From the NCBI RefSeq assembly GCF_040939785.1, contig NZ_CP162553.1:3596001-3660000 (forward strand): a stretch of DNA of 64,000 nt, given 5' to 3'. Shown here piece by piece: positions 11,226 through 20,276 of the stretch; positions within the stretch are counted from its first letter, which is position 1; the number at the start of each line of letters is the position of its first letter. Made by a program: the position numbers and the translations under genes. The notes below the pieces were generated by a model, which was not told where the DNA came from, did not search any database, and saw nothing but the letters and a program-made list of their open reading frames with translations. The stretch comes from Bradyrhizobium lupini. GTDB lineage: Bacteria; Pseudomonadota; Alphaproteobacteria; Rhizobiales; Xanthobacteraceae.

Positions 11226-12137
11226 CTATTTGCTGCGTGTTTCGCGCTTGCGCCAGTCGGCAACGAAATCGATAAAGGCCCGCAGCGCCGGCGGCGTTTG
11301 TCGCCGGCTTGGATAGTACAGGAACGGCCCGGGAAACGGCTCGCACCAATCCTGAATCAGACTGACGAGCGCGCCGGACTTCAGGGCTTCGCCGACATAA
11401 CCATCAAGCGTCGCCCAGATGCCGGCGCCGTCGAGCGCGGCGCGCATGGAAAGGCCCATGTTGGTCGAGATCAGCTTTGCCGGCGGATCGACCTTCACCA
11501 GCTGGCCGGCCTTCTCGAACTCCCAATTGTGCATGACACCGCTGGAGTAGCGGGCGCGGATGCAATCGTGGTCGAGCAGATCCTTCGGATGCTCAGGCTT
11601 GCCGCGGCGCGCGAGGTAATCGGGCGAAGCGACCACGACATAGCTCTGCGGGCCGCTGAGCGAGATCGCGACCATGTCCTGCGCGAGATGCTCGCCATAA
11701 CGTACGCCGGCATCGAAGCCCGCGCTGACGATATCGACGAACCCGCTCTCGGAAACGATCTCGAGGTCGACCTGCGGATAGGCCTTAAGGAACGGCCCGA
11801 TCATGGGGGCCAGCACGAGATCGACCGCGGGCGGCGGTGCGTTAATGCGCAGGAGGCCCGAGGCCATCTCGCGCAGGCCGCGGACCTGATCCAGGGCGTC
11901 GCCGACATCGCGCAGCGCCGGCGCCAAGCGCGACAGCAGCAGATCGCCCGCCTCGGTCAGGGCGACGCTGCGGGTGGTGCGGTTCATCAGGCGGACGCCG
12001 AGGCGCTCCTCCAGGTCCCGCAATCGCTGGCTAAGGCTCGACACCGACACGCGAATATCGATCGCCGCGCGCCGGAAATTGCGGGTGCGGGCGACCGCCA
12101 TGAAGACGTCGAGATCACGCAGGTCGGGCTCAGCCAT
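11226..12137 (-). CDS. LysR-family transcriptional regulator
   Basis: Regulator of 303 aa. The N-terminal helix-turn-helix (DLDVFMAVARTRNFRRAA, SSLSQRLRDLEERLG) is of the subtype with MNRTTRSVALTEAG after it, common in the DsdC/AaeR-like LysR group. The C-terminal ligand domain includes GFDAGVRYGEHLAQDMVA. It is divergent from the aldo/keto reductase remnant at 12252 with a 114-bp gap, so it may once have controlled it. The ligand is unknown. Confidence 0.88.
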   Translation of the reverse strand: MAEPDLRDLDVFMAVARTRNFRRAAIDIRVSVSSLSQRLRDLEERLGVRLMNRTTRSVALTEAGDLLLSRLAPALRDVGDALDQVRGLREMASGLLRINAPPPAVDLVLAPMIGPFLKAYPQVDLEIVSESGFVDIVSAGFDAGVRYGEHLAQDMVAISLSGPQSYVVVASPDYLARRGKPEHPKDLLDHDCIRARYSSGVMHNWEFEKAGQLVKVDPPAKLISTNMGLSMRAALDGAGIWATLDGYVGEALKSGALVSLIQDWCEPFPGPFLYYPSRRQTPPALRAFIDFVADWRKRETRSK

Positions 12138-12251
12138 TGTTCGTTAATGTGAACAAGCCATTCTCGATTGTCCAGCTTATCGGCGCAATCGATCAAGCGC
12201 ATATCAGGCCTCGTCACGCGGCGCAGTCAGCGCCTTTCGAGGAGAGCCATC

Positions 12252-13173
12252 ATGGAACAGCGCAAACTCGGTTCGACCGGTCCCACCGTCTCCGCTCTCG
12301 GTCTCGGGTGCATGGGCATGTCCGAGGTCTACGGCCCCGCCGATCGCGGCGAGAGCATCGCCACGATCCACGCCGCACTGGATGCCGGCATCACCCTGGT
12401 CGACACCGGCGATTTCTACGCCATGGGCCACAATGAAATGCTGGTGCGCGAAGCGCTCAAGGAGGTGCCGCGCGACAAGGTGCAGATCAGTGTCAAGTTC
12501 GGTGCGCTGCGCGGTCCTGCTGGCGAATTCACCGGCATGGACACGAGGCCGGCCGCAACGAGGAACTTCCTCGCCTATTCGCTGCAGCGGCTCGGCACCG
12601 ACTACATCGACGTCTACCGTCCGGCGCGGCTCGATCCCAACATTCCGATCGAGGAGACCATCGGCGGCATCGCCGATCTCGTGAAGGCCGGCTACATCAA
12701 ACATATCGGCCTGTCCGAGGTCGGCTCCGCCACCATCCGCCGCGCGCATGCCGCGCATCGGCATCACGGCTTACGGCGTGTTGGCGCGCGGCCTCATCAG
12801 CGGCCATTGGTCGAAGGACTCCGGCAAGACAGGCAAGGACTACCGGCTGATGACGCCGCGCTTCCAGGGATCGAATCTCGATGCCAATCTCGCATTGGTG
12901 GAGCAGCTGCGCGCCATCTCCGCTGAGATTGGCGCGACGCCGGCACAGGTCGCGATCGCCTGGGTGGCGGCGCAAGGCAAGCAGATCGTGCCGCTGGTCG
13001 GCGCCCGCACCCGCAACCGCCTCACCGAAGCACTCGGCGCGGCCAAGGTCACGCTGACGCCGGCTCATCTCGCCGTGCTGGCAACGGCCTTCCCGCCCGA
13101 TGTCGCTGCCGGCACGCGTTACGCCGCTGAGCAGATGGCGCATCTCGACAGCGAGAAGCCGGCCACAGCATAA
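12252..13173 (+). pseudogene. Aldo/keto reductase pseudogene with internal deletion
   Basis: The N-terminal part (MEQRKLGSTGPTVSALGLGC onwards) is a standard aldo/keto reductase with the active-site Asp and Tyr (DTGDFYAMGHNE) and Lys (ISVKFG). After GSATIRRAHA the frame is lost. The C-terminal part resumes in another frame as IGITAYGVLARGLISGHW and runs to 13173. Compared with the family, about 30 residues that normally link these blocks are absent. The junction lies at two copies of CGCGCAT (12743-12749 and 12752-12758), consistent with deletion between short repeats. This loss of a segment is not a typical base-calling error, so I call it a true pseudogene. Confidence 0.85.
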
Positions 13174-13182
13174 CGTCTGCAA

Positions 13183-13986
13183 TCAAGTGCGATGGGCGCT
13201 GAGATCGGTGATCACAGGCCCATCGCCATTGAGCGGATTGGCGGGATCGCGCGCGTAACGCAGCGTCTCGAAGCGCATCGCGCGCGCATCGATCATCAGG
13301 AGGCGGCCGACGAGGCCGTCGCCAAAGCCGACGATCTCGCGGATCGCCTCCAGCGCCATCATCGAGCCCATCACGCCCGCGAGCGCGCCCATGACGCCGG
13401 CTTCCGCGCACGCCGGCACGGTCCCGGGCGGCGGCGCTTCCGGGAATAGGCAGCGATAGGTCGGATTGAATTCGCCCTGCTCGTTTGTCTCATGCGCGCG
13501 GATGGTGGTCAGCGAGCCATCGAAGGTGCCGAGCGCCGCCGTGATCAGCGGCCTCTTGGCGAAGAAGCAGGCGTCCGAGGCCAGATAGCGGGTCGAGAAA
13601 TTGTCGGAGCCGTCGAGCACGAGGTCATAGTCCCCGATCAGCGACAGCGCATTGTCGGCATTGAGCCAGGTGGCGTGACCGACGAAGCGGACATGCGGGT
13701 TGAGCGCCGAGATCCGTTCGGCCGCGCTCTCGACCTTGTGCCGGCCGATATCGGGCGTGGTGTGAATGACCTGGCGCTGGAGGTTCGACAGCGACACCAC
13801 GTCGTCATCGACCACGCCGAGCGTACCGATGCCGGCGGCCGCCAGATACATCAAAGCGGGCGCACCGAGCCCGCCGGCGCCGATCACCAGCACGGAGGCC
13901 CGCTTCAGCGCAGCCTGGCCGGGGCCACCGACATCGCGCAGCACGATATGGCGGGCATAACGTTCGAGTTCGTCCGGGCTCAGCAT
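13183..13986 (-). CDS. MoeB/ThiF-family sulfur-carrier adenylyltransferase
   Basis: E1-like enzyme of 267 aa that adenylates the C-terminal glycine of a ubiquitin-like sulfur carrier (MoaD or ThiS). The ATG at 13986 gives the typical start MLSPDELERYARHIVLRD. The nucleotide-binding motif VLVIGAGGLGAPALMYLAAA, the DDDVVSLSNLQRQVIH loop with the catalytic Asp/Arg, and DGSDNFSTRYLASDACF are present. The usual Cys-x-x-Cys zinc pairs are not evident: CLFPEAPPPGTVPACAEAG has the first region but no second pair follows. There is no C-terminal rhodanese domain. MoeB and ThiF cannot be separated from this sequence. Confidence 0.85.
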   Translation of the reverse strand: MLSPDELERYARHIVLRDVGGPGQAALKRASVLVIGAGGLGAPALMYLAAAGIGTLGVVDDDVVSLSNLQRQVIHTTPDIGRHKVESAAERISALNPHVRFVGHATWLNADNALSLIGDYDLVLDGSDNFSTRYLASDACFFAKRPLITAALGTFDGSLTTIRAHETNEQGEFNPTYRCLFPEAPPPGTVPACAEAGVMGALAGVMGSMMALEAIREIVGFGDGLVGRLLMIDARAMRFETLRYARDPANPLNGDGPVITDLSAHRT

Positions 13987-14005
13987 CGTTATCCTTCCAG
14001 ATCCT

Positions 14006-14116
14006 CTCCTCATGGTGAGGAGGCGCGAAGCGCCGTCTCGAACCATGCAGGCCCCGCTGCGGCTGCACGGCCTTCATCCTTCGAGACGCCGCTTACGCGG
14101 CTCCTCAGGATGAGGA
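14006..14116. repeat. Large intergenic palindromic repeat, CTCATCCTGAGGAG type
   Basis: The left arm (CTCATGGTGAGGAGGCGCGA, then GCCGTCTCGAACCATG) and the right arm (CATCCTTCGAGACGCCGCTT, then ACGCGGCTCCTCAGGATGAG) are inverse copies around a GC-rich centre. The element lies between the divergent MoeB-like and protease-like genes, close to both starts, so it may affect their leaders. Confidence 0.8.
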
Positions 14117-14215
14117 GCTAGACCTCTCCTGCCGGTCTGAACCACCGCAACATTGTTCGCGACCAACGAGATGTGCTTCAATGGCATTGCGTTCAATGGG
14201 CGGGCTGGATTTGTC

Positions 14216-15574
14216 ATGAGATCGATGCTTGCGGCAACACTGATGTTTGCGGCTGCGACAGGCGCGAACGCCCAGATGACGACACCGCAGCTTCCTGGCA
14301 CCAAGCCGAAGCCGGTCCAGACCGTTCCGATCCGGCCTCCTGCATTGCAGACGCCGGCTGCGACGGCCGATGCCATGGCGCAGGCGGAGCGGCTGTCGCT
14401 GCAGTCCGACCTCGCCTGGGTCGGCCAGTATAACGGCGCCATCACCGGCGACGTCAGCGCGCGCCTGGTCGAGGCCATCAAGGAGTATCAGAAGGCCAAG
14501 GGCGGCAAGGCGACCGGCGTGCTCAATCCGCAGGAACGCGCAGCGCTCGCCGAGACCGCGCGCCGCAAACAGGACAGCGTCGGCTGGAAGATCGTGACGG
14601 AAATGACCAGCGGCGCGCGGCTCGGCATTCCCTCAAAGCTGGTGCCGCAGCAGGCGACCGACGCCAACGGCTCGAAATGGACCTCGCCCACTGGCACGGT
14701 GCAGGTTCTGCTCAGCCGCCGCAAGGAGGCGAACCCGACCACAGCCAAGCTTGCCGAAGCGGAGAAGAAAGAGCCGGGTCGCAAGGTCGACTACACCGTG
14801 GTAAAGCCCGACTTCTTCGTGCTGTCGGGTCTGCAGGGCCTGAAGAAATTCTATTTGCGCGGCACCTCCAGGGGTGACGAGGTCCGCATCATGACGATCC
14901 TCTACGATCAGGCGACCGAGAACACGGTCGAGCCGGTCGTGATCGCGATGTCGAGCGCCTTCAACGCGTTTCCGTCGGGGCCACAGGCGGGGCCGCCGCC
15001 ACGCAAGACCGTCGAATATGGCACCGGCATTGTCGTCAGCGACGATGGCGCGATCCTCACGGACCGCCTCGTCACTGATAGCTGCCTCGCGATCACGATC
15101 GCCGGCTATGGCAGCGCCGACCGTCTCGCCGAGGACCGGGAACACGACCTCGCGCTGCTGCATATTTACGGCGCCCGCGGCCTGGAGCCCCTCAACCTCG
15201 CGGCCGGCGCAGCGAAGACGAGTGTCGATGTCATCGGTATCGCGGATCCGCAGAGCCAGGGCGGAGCCGCGGGTGTGTCGAGCCTCAAGGCTACGCTGGC
15301 ATCCGTCGGTGGTGGCGATTCCCCACTCTCACCGCCACCGTCTGTCGGCTTCTCCGGCAGCCCCGCCATCGACGGCGACGGCAAGTTCGCCGGCATCGCA
15401 CTATTGAAGCCGGCGATGGTTGCGGGCCCCGCGACGTCGGTGCCGGCGTCGCAGGCGGTGATGGTCTCCGCGGAGACGGTGCGCGATTTCCTGAAGGCGA
15501 ACGGTGTCGCGGCGAACGGAACGTCCACAGATGCGAAAGCCGCTGTCGTGCGCGTGATCTGCGTGCGCAAGTAG
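14216..15574 (+). CDS. Exported peptidoglycan-binding / trypsin-like protein, His of triad missing
   Basis: A 452-aa protein. The ATG at 14216 gives a signal peptide (MRSMLAATLMFAAATGANAQ); an earlier in-frame ATG at 14153 would bury it. Residues about 60-110 resemble a peptidoglycan-binding module (LSLQSDLAWVGQYNGAITGD, EAIKEYQKAKGGKATGVLNP). Residues about 260-450 resemble a trypsin-like fold with GTGIVVSDDGAILTDRLVTD, REHDLALLHIYG and GFSGSPAIDGDGKFAGIA. The Asp and Ser of the triad are in place. The position normally holding the catalytic His (as in LTNAHVV) reads LTDRLVT, with Leu285. It is therefore probably inactive as a protease, or uses another residue. Confidence 0.8.
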   Translation: MRSMLAATLMFAAATGANAQMTTPQLPGTKPKPVQTVPIRPPALQTPAATADAMAQAERLSLQSDLAWVGQYNGAITGDVSARLVEAIKEYQKAKGGKATGVLNPQERAALAETARRKQDSVGWKIVTEMTSGARLGIPSKLVPQQATDANGSKWTSPTGTVQVLLSRRKEANPTTAKLAEAEKKEPGRKVDYTVVKPDFFVLSGLQGLKKFYLRGTSRGDEVRIMTILYDQATENTVEPVVIAMSSAFNAFPSGPQAGPPPRKTVEYGTGIVVSDDGAILTDRLVTDSCLAITIAGYGSADRLAEDREHDLALLHIYGARGLEPLNLAAGAAKTSVDVIGIADPQSQGGAAGVSSLKATLASVGGGDSPLSPPPSVGFSGSPAIDGDGKFAGIALLKPAMVAGPATSVPASQAVMVSAETVRDFLKANGVAANGTSTDAKAAVVRVICVRK

Positions 15575-15575
15575 C

Positions 15576-15650
15576 TCTCGTGTCCCGGGCGCGGTGCGGC
15601 ATGAAATGCGCGCCGCTGAAGAAGCGCTGCGCTGCGTCCGGGGCATGAGA
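15576..15650. repeat. Intergenic inverted repeat between converging genes
   Basis: CTCTCGTGTCCCGGGCGCGG at the left and CGCTGCGTCCGGGGCATGAG at the right are imperfect inverse copies. It fills nearly the whole gap between the protease-like gene and the transferase gene and could serve as a two-way terminator. Confidence 0.65.
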
Positions 15651-15651
15651 C

Positions 15652-17332
15652 CTAGCTCAGCCTGAACCTGATCCCGGCCTTCGCAAGACCACCCGAGATC
15701 CCGACCGGCGTGCCGTCCGCACGCCAGCAAGCGGCGCCACTCATGGTGCCGTCGTCGTGGAAGGCGATACCATTCATGCCGCCGGCGACTGCCGCGACAG
15801 GCTGCACCTTGTGGCCGAGCTCCGCGAGCTTCGCGCGCACGCTCTCCGGCACCCTCTGCTCGACCTCAAGCGCATTGCCTTCGGTCCAGACCCGCGGCGC
15901 CTCGACTGCTTCCTGCAAGCTCATACCGTGGTCGATCAGATTGAGCAGCGCCTGCATCGCGCTCGGGAAGATTCGTTTTCCGCCGGGCAAGCCGAGCGCA
16001 TAGCGCAACTTTCCATCACGGAGTGCCATCATCGGCGCCATCGAGGTCGTCACCCGCTTGCCCGGCGCCAGGGACAGGGCGTGGCCTGGACGCGGATCGA
16101 ACAGGTTCATGTAGTTGTTGGCGATGGCGCCGAGGCCCGGGATCATGATCTTGGCGCCGAACAGATTATTGATGGTCTGCGTGGTCGCAATCACGTTGCC
16201 GAACGCATCCGCCGCCGTCATGTGCGTGGTGTGAGCGCCTTCAAGCTGCGACACGCCGGCGCCCCAGCTCTGCGCCCGTGCCGGATCGATCGCAGCGCGG
16301 CGCTCCTCGGCATAGGCCTTCGAGGTCAGCCGCTCCACGGGGACGCCGACATAATCAGGATCGCCGCTGGCCGCGGCGCGGTCGGCGAATGCGATCTTCA
16401 GGACCTCGGCAAGATAGTGGATGGTCTCGGGCGTACCGAAGCCGAGGCCTTGCATGTCGTAGCCTTCCAGGATGTTCAGCATCTGTGCGATATGCACGCC
16501 GGAAGCCGCGGGCGGCGGCGGGCCAAAGATAGTCCAGCCGCGGTAATCGGCGCGGATCGGCTGCCGTTCGACGGTCTTGTAGCTGGTGAGATCGTTGCGC
16601 CGGATGAAGCCGCCGGCCTTTTCCATATAGTCGACCAGGATATCGCCAAGCGGCCCCTCATAGAGCGCCTTTTTCGCCGTGGTCGGCGATATGCCGCAAC
16701 GTCTCGGCATACTCGGCCTGTACCACGCGCTCGCCGACCTTGAGCGGCTCGCCGTCTGGCAGATAGATCGCCGCGATCGGCTTGTCCTTGCGCATCTCGG
16801 CGGCGCTCTCGGTGATGCATTCGTGCAGATAGGGTGTCGTCGCATAGCCGCGCGCGGCGTGCTTGATCGCGGGCTGCATGACGTCGGCAAGGCTCATGGT
16901 GCCGAAGCGGCGCAGCGTCTCGCACCAGGCTTTCAGCGAGCCCGGCGTGGCGACCGCCTTTGGTCCGTTGAGATTTTCATTGCCGACGGTGTCGAACACA
17001 TCATGCGCGGAACCCGGCGTGGGGGTGTAGCTGGTGTCAAGCACCGCCGCGGGCACGGTGCTCTGTCCGTCGATGAAACGGTGGCTGCCGTCGGCGAGCC
17101 GGATGTGCGCCATGCCACCGCCGATGATGCCCACCATCATCGGCTCGACCACGGTCAGCGTGAACAGGGTCGCTATCGCGGCGTCGATGGCGTTGCCGCC
17201 GGCGGCCAGCATCTCCGCGCCGGCGCTGGAGGCCAGTGGATGGTTGCTGACCACCATGCCGCGGCTCGATACCGCGGGCATCTTCTGGCATTCGAAATTC
17301 GTCGCCGTCCGGTCGCGCCAGTTTCCGCCCAT
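15652..17332 (-). pseudogene. ggt: Gamma-glutamyltransferase, frameshifted
   Basis: Glutathione-hydrolysing gamma-glutamyltransferase. It starts at 17332 (MGGNWRDRTATNFECQK) and reads through the large-subunit region (SSAGAEMLAAGGNAIDAAIA, GIIGGGMAHIRLADG) to HIADHGEK. There a run of five T on the plus strand (16670-16674) throws the frame to a stop. Removing one base joins it to ALYEGPLGDILVDYMEKAGG and the remainder to 15652. The small-subunit part holds the autocleavage/nucleophile Thr (EGAHTTHMTAAD) and the LPGGKRIFPS loop. The corrected protein is about 560 aa, normal for the family. No N-terminal signal peptide is obvious. Real mutation and homopolymer error both fit. Confidence 0.82.
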
Positions 17333-17571
17333 GCCGCTTGTCCTTATTATTCACGGCTGCAAGCACAGCACACGTACGAGTACGGGTCCAGTAATGGTAC
17401 GGATTCGTTGGCATTCCCGATTCCGCCATCATCGTGACTGCTGATTCGGACCTCAGCGATCCCCTTTGGATCGGGCCGGCACGTCCTGAGCGAGAAGAGC
17501 TCAGCATCGAGATCGATGCACGTTCGCGTGGCGTTTCCCGAGACCCAAGCACTCCAAAGGATTGATCTTCA

Positions 17572-18311
17572 ATGCACACGATCGCACTGGCCACCCAAAA
17601 GGGTGGCAGCGGCAAGAGCACGCTCGCCATCGGCCTCGCGCTGGCAGCCAAGCAGGCTGGCTTCACCGTTCGCCTGATCGAAACCGACCCGCAGGGCACA
17701 CTGTCCAACTGGCAGCGCCGCCGCACCACCGATGATCTCGTCGTCGAGCCGATCTATCACGCCGCCGACATCGAACCGCGCCTGAAGATGCTGGCCGACA
17801 GCGGCCTCCAGCTCGCGATCGTCGATACCGCCGCCGGCCTTAGCGCAGCGACCACCGCCGCGATCCGCCATTCTGACCTCTGCCTGATCCCGGCCCGTCC
17901 GAGAGTCGCCGACATCGAAGCCACCGTTTCGACGCTGAGCGTCGCGCGCGCCTGGAAGCGGCCTTACAGCTTCGTGCTGAACCAAACCCCGATCCGCGGC
18001 CAGCGCATCGACAATGCCGCCAACACGCTCACCGAGGAAGCAGCGCTTGATCTCGCCGAGGTGCTCGCGCGTCCCCTGATCGTGATGCGCAACGACCATC
18101 AGGACTCGCTCGCCAGCGGCCTTGCGGTGAGCGAATTCGCGCCGAACGGCAAGTCGGCAGATGAGATCGCGGCCTCTGGCACTGGATCGAGACCCGGCTC
18201 GAGCTCGCCGCCACCAATGTCTTGATCGGCCAGGTCATCGCGGCCGCGGACGGAATGTTGCACGTCGCCGCCGAGCTGGCGGCCAACGAGACCACGACAC
18301 TGGCGTCCTGA
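17572..18311 (+). pseudogene. Orphan ParA/MinD-type ATPase, frameshifted near the C-terminus
   Basis: Deviant Walker-A ATPase. The start is MHTIALATQKGGSGKSTLAI with the KGGxGKST motif; LIETDPQGTLSNWQ and LAIVDTAAGLSAAT follow. No parB or parS is nearby, so it is an orphan family member of unknown cargo. The frame breaks at about 18171 (GAGATCGCGG): one missing C after GAGATC restores EIRGLWHWIETRLELAATNV and the natural end ANETTTLAS at 18311, about 246 aa. As given, the frame ends in an unrelated tail at 18225. Confidence 0.78.
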
Positions 18312-18369
18312 GCGGGGCGATCGCTCGGACAGCAGCCGGCCCTTCGCCATCCGGAAGGGCCTTAGCGAC

Positions 18370-18420
18370 GAAGCAATCCGGCCACCAGCCCGGCCGGATT
18401 GCTTCGCTTCGCGTTTTTTT
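18370..18420 (+). terminator. Strong intrinsic terminator after the ParA-type gene
   Basis: Fourteen perfectly paired bases (GAAGCAATCCGGCC at 18370-18383 with GGCCGGATTGCTTC at 18392-18405), followed after eight bases by seven T. A second small hairpin, GGCCCTTC/GAAGGGCC, lies just upstream at about 18339-18362. Confidence 0.75.
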
Positions 18421-18439
18421 GTGAAGGCGCTACCCCCGC

Positions 18440-18530
18440 CGTCATTGCGAGCGTAGCGAAGCAATCCAGAATCTTTCCGCGGAGAAATTCTGGGTTGCTT
18501 CGTCGCAAGGGCTCCTCGCAATGACGCTCA
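18440..18530. repeat. Intergenic palindromic repeat, CATTGCGAGCG type
   Basis: The left arm CGTCATTGCGAGCGTAGCGA plus AGCAATCCAGAATC mirrors the right arm TTCTGGGTTGCTTCG, then CTCGCAATGACG. It overlaps the end of mutM by a few bases. A related but degraded copy lies at 58850-58906. Confidence 0.75.
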
Positions 18531-19433
18531 CTTCTGACATTTCGGACACCAGAACGTCGATCGGCCATTCTGCGTAAAACGCTTCACGGTGCCGCCGCAG
18601 CGCGGCGTGGTGCATTTCTCGCCTTCACGGTCGTAGACCTTGAAGGAGTGCTGGAAATAGCCGAGCTCACCCGAGGTCTGGCGATGGTCGCGCAAGCTGG
18701 AGCCGCCGGCTTTGATGGCGTCGTTCAGCACGGTGTGGATCGCGCCGACCAGTCGCTTTGCATGGTCGGTCGGCTCGCCCCCGGCAACGCCCTTGCGTTG
18801 TCCGGCCTTGGTCGACAACGTCGCGGCGATCCGGCGCGGCGACAGATGCGAGCGATGCAGGGCTTCGCAGACATAGATATTGCCGAGCCCGGCGACCACG
18901 CGCTGATCGAGCAGCGCGGCTTTCAGGCTCGTGGTCTTGCCGGCGCAGGATCGCGCCAGCATCGCGGCGTCAAATTCGTTGCCAAGCGGCTCGGGCCCGA
19001 TCCCGCGCAGCAGCGGCTCCTCGTCGAGCGCGCTGCGCGCGATCACTTTCATGTAACCGAAGCGGCGCGGATCGTTGAAGATAATGTCGGCGCCGGAGGA
19101 CATCCGAAACAGCACGTGATCGTGCGCGGAGTCCTTGGCGCGCGGATAGTGAAACTCGCCCGGCGCCGCCTCGTTGTCCGGCTTGATGACGCGAAACGAA
19201 CCCGACATGCCCAGATGCATCAACAGCACGTCGCCGGAGGCGAGATCGGCCATGAGATATTTTGCACGGCGGCCGAGCCCCGTGACGACCTGCCCCTTCA
19301 GTCGGGCCACGAAATCCGGCTGGAAAGGAAAGCGCAAATCGGGCCTGCGGGTCTCCGCGACCAGGATTTTCGCACCCTCCATGACAGGCTGAAGGCCGCG
19401 GCGGACGGTCTCGACTTCGGGCAATTCGGGCAT
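18528..19433 (-). CDS. mutM: Formamidopyrimidine-DNA glycosylase MutM (Fpg)
   Basis: Base-excision repair enzyme removing 8-oxoguanine and other oxidised purines, with AP-lyase activity. The start [14 protein letters not shown] supplies the catalytic Pro2 and Glu3. The DNA-binding Lys region ([11 protein letters not shown]), [11 protein letters not shown], and the helix-two-turn-helix ([16 protein letters not shown]) are present. The C-terminal zinc finger CTTPRCGG ... FWCPKCQ has all four Cys. It is 301 aa, slightly long due to an insert near residue 210 ([17 protein letters not shown]). It is divergent from ubiE with an 81-bp gap. Confidence 0.96.
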   Translation of the reverse strand: MPELPEVETVRRGLQPVMEGAKILVAETRRPDLRFPFQPDFVARLKGQVVTGLGRRAKYLMADLASGDVLLMHLGMSGSFRVIKPDNEAAPGEFHYPRAKDSAHDHVLFRMSSGADIIFNDPRRFGYMKVIARSALDEEPLLRGIGPEPLGNEFDAAMLARSCAGKTTSLKAALLDQRVVAGLGNIYVCEALHRSHLSPRRIAATLSTKAGQRKGVAGGEPTDHAKRLVGAIHTVLNDAIKAGGSSLRDHRQTSGELGYFQHSFKVYDREGEKCTTPRCGGTVKRFTQNGRSTFWCPKCQK

Positions 19434-19514
19434 GGTCAGGCATTCACCTTATGAGGGCGGTGTGATAGCGCCATTGCGGCGGGCGCGCTATGGTCCGCCT
19501 CGTGGAGTAGAGTA

Positions 19515-20276
19515 ATGGATCGGCCGGGCGAAACCACGCATTTTGGCTTCAGGGACGTCCCCCTGGGCGACAAGCAGACGCTGGTGAACGATGTGTTTCA
19601 CAGCGTGGCGTCGCGCTATGATTTGATGAACGATTTGATGTCCGGTGGCCTGCATCGGGTCTGGAAGGACATCATGATCACCGCGCTCGACCCGCCGCGA
19701 GGCGACCGGCGGTTCGCGCTGCTCGACGTTGCCGGCGGCACCGGCGACATCTCGTTCCGCGCCGCCAAGGGCGCAGGCCCCGGCTTCCATGCCACCGTCT
19801 GCGACATCAATTCCGGGATGCTGGAGGTAGGCCGCGAGCGCGCCGCAAAGCGGCGTCTCGAGACCCAGGTCGATTTCGTCAAAGGCAATGCGGAAGCGCT
19901 CGCCTTCGCCGACCGCAGCTTCGACGCATATACGATCGCTTTCGGCATTCGCAACGTGCCTCGGATCGATCTCGCGCTGGCCGAGGCCTATCGCGTGCTC
20001 AAGCCAGGCAGCCGCTTCCTCTGCCTGGAATTCTCCACCGTCGAGATGCCCGGACTCGATCGTCTTTATGACCTGTTCTCGTTCAAGGTCATCCCGCCGC
20101 TCGGCCGCATGATCACGGGTGACGCCGAGTCCTACCAATATTTGGTCGAGTCGATCCGCAAGTTCCCAAGACCCAACGCCTTCGCCGATATGATCCGTAA
20201 TGCCGGCTTCGCCCGCGTGAACTGGCAGATATTGTCCGGCGGCATCGTCGCACTGCATTCGGGCTGGCGTTTGTGA
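19515..20276 (+). CDS. ubiE: Ubiquinone/menaquinone methyltransferase UbiE
   Basis: SAM-dependent C-methyltransferase of ubiquinone synthesis, 253 aa. The diagnostic signature [18 protein letters not shown] is at residues 36-53. The SAM loop [16 protein letters not shown] and the conserved [20 protein letters not shown] follow. It begins a compact run: its TGA overlaps the GTG of ubiB by four bases, pointing to translational coupling. Confidence 0.95.
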   Translation: MDRPGETTHFGFRDVPLGDKQTLVNDVFHSVASRYDLMNDLMSGGLHRVWKDIMITALDPPRGDRRFALLDVAGGTGDISFRAAKGAGPGFHATVCDINSGMLEVGRERAAKRRLETQVDFVKGNAEALAFADRSFDAYTIAFGIRNVPRIDLALAEAYRVLKPGSRFLCLEFSTVEMPGLDRLYDLFSFKVIPPLGRMITGDAESYQYLVESIRKFPRPNAFADMIRNAGFARVNWQILSGGIVALHSGWRL

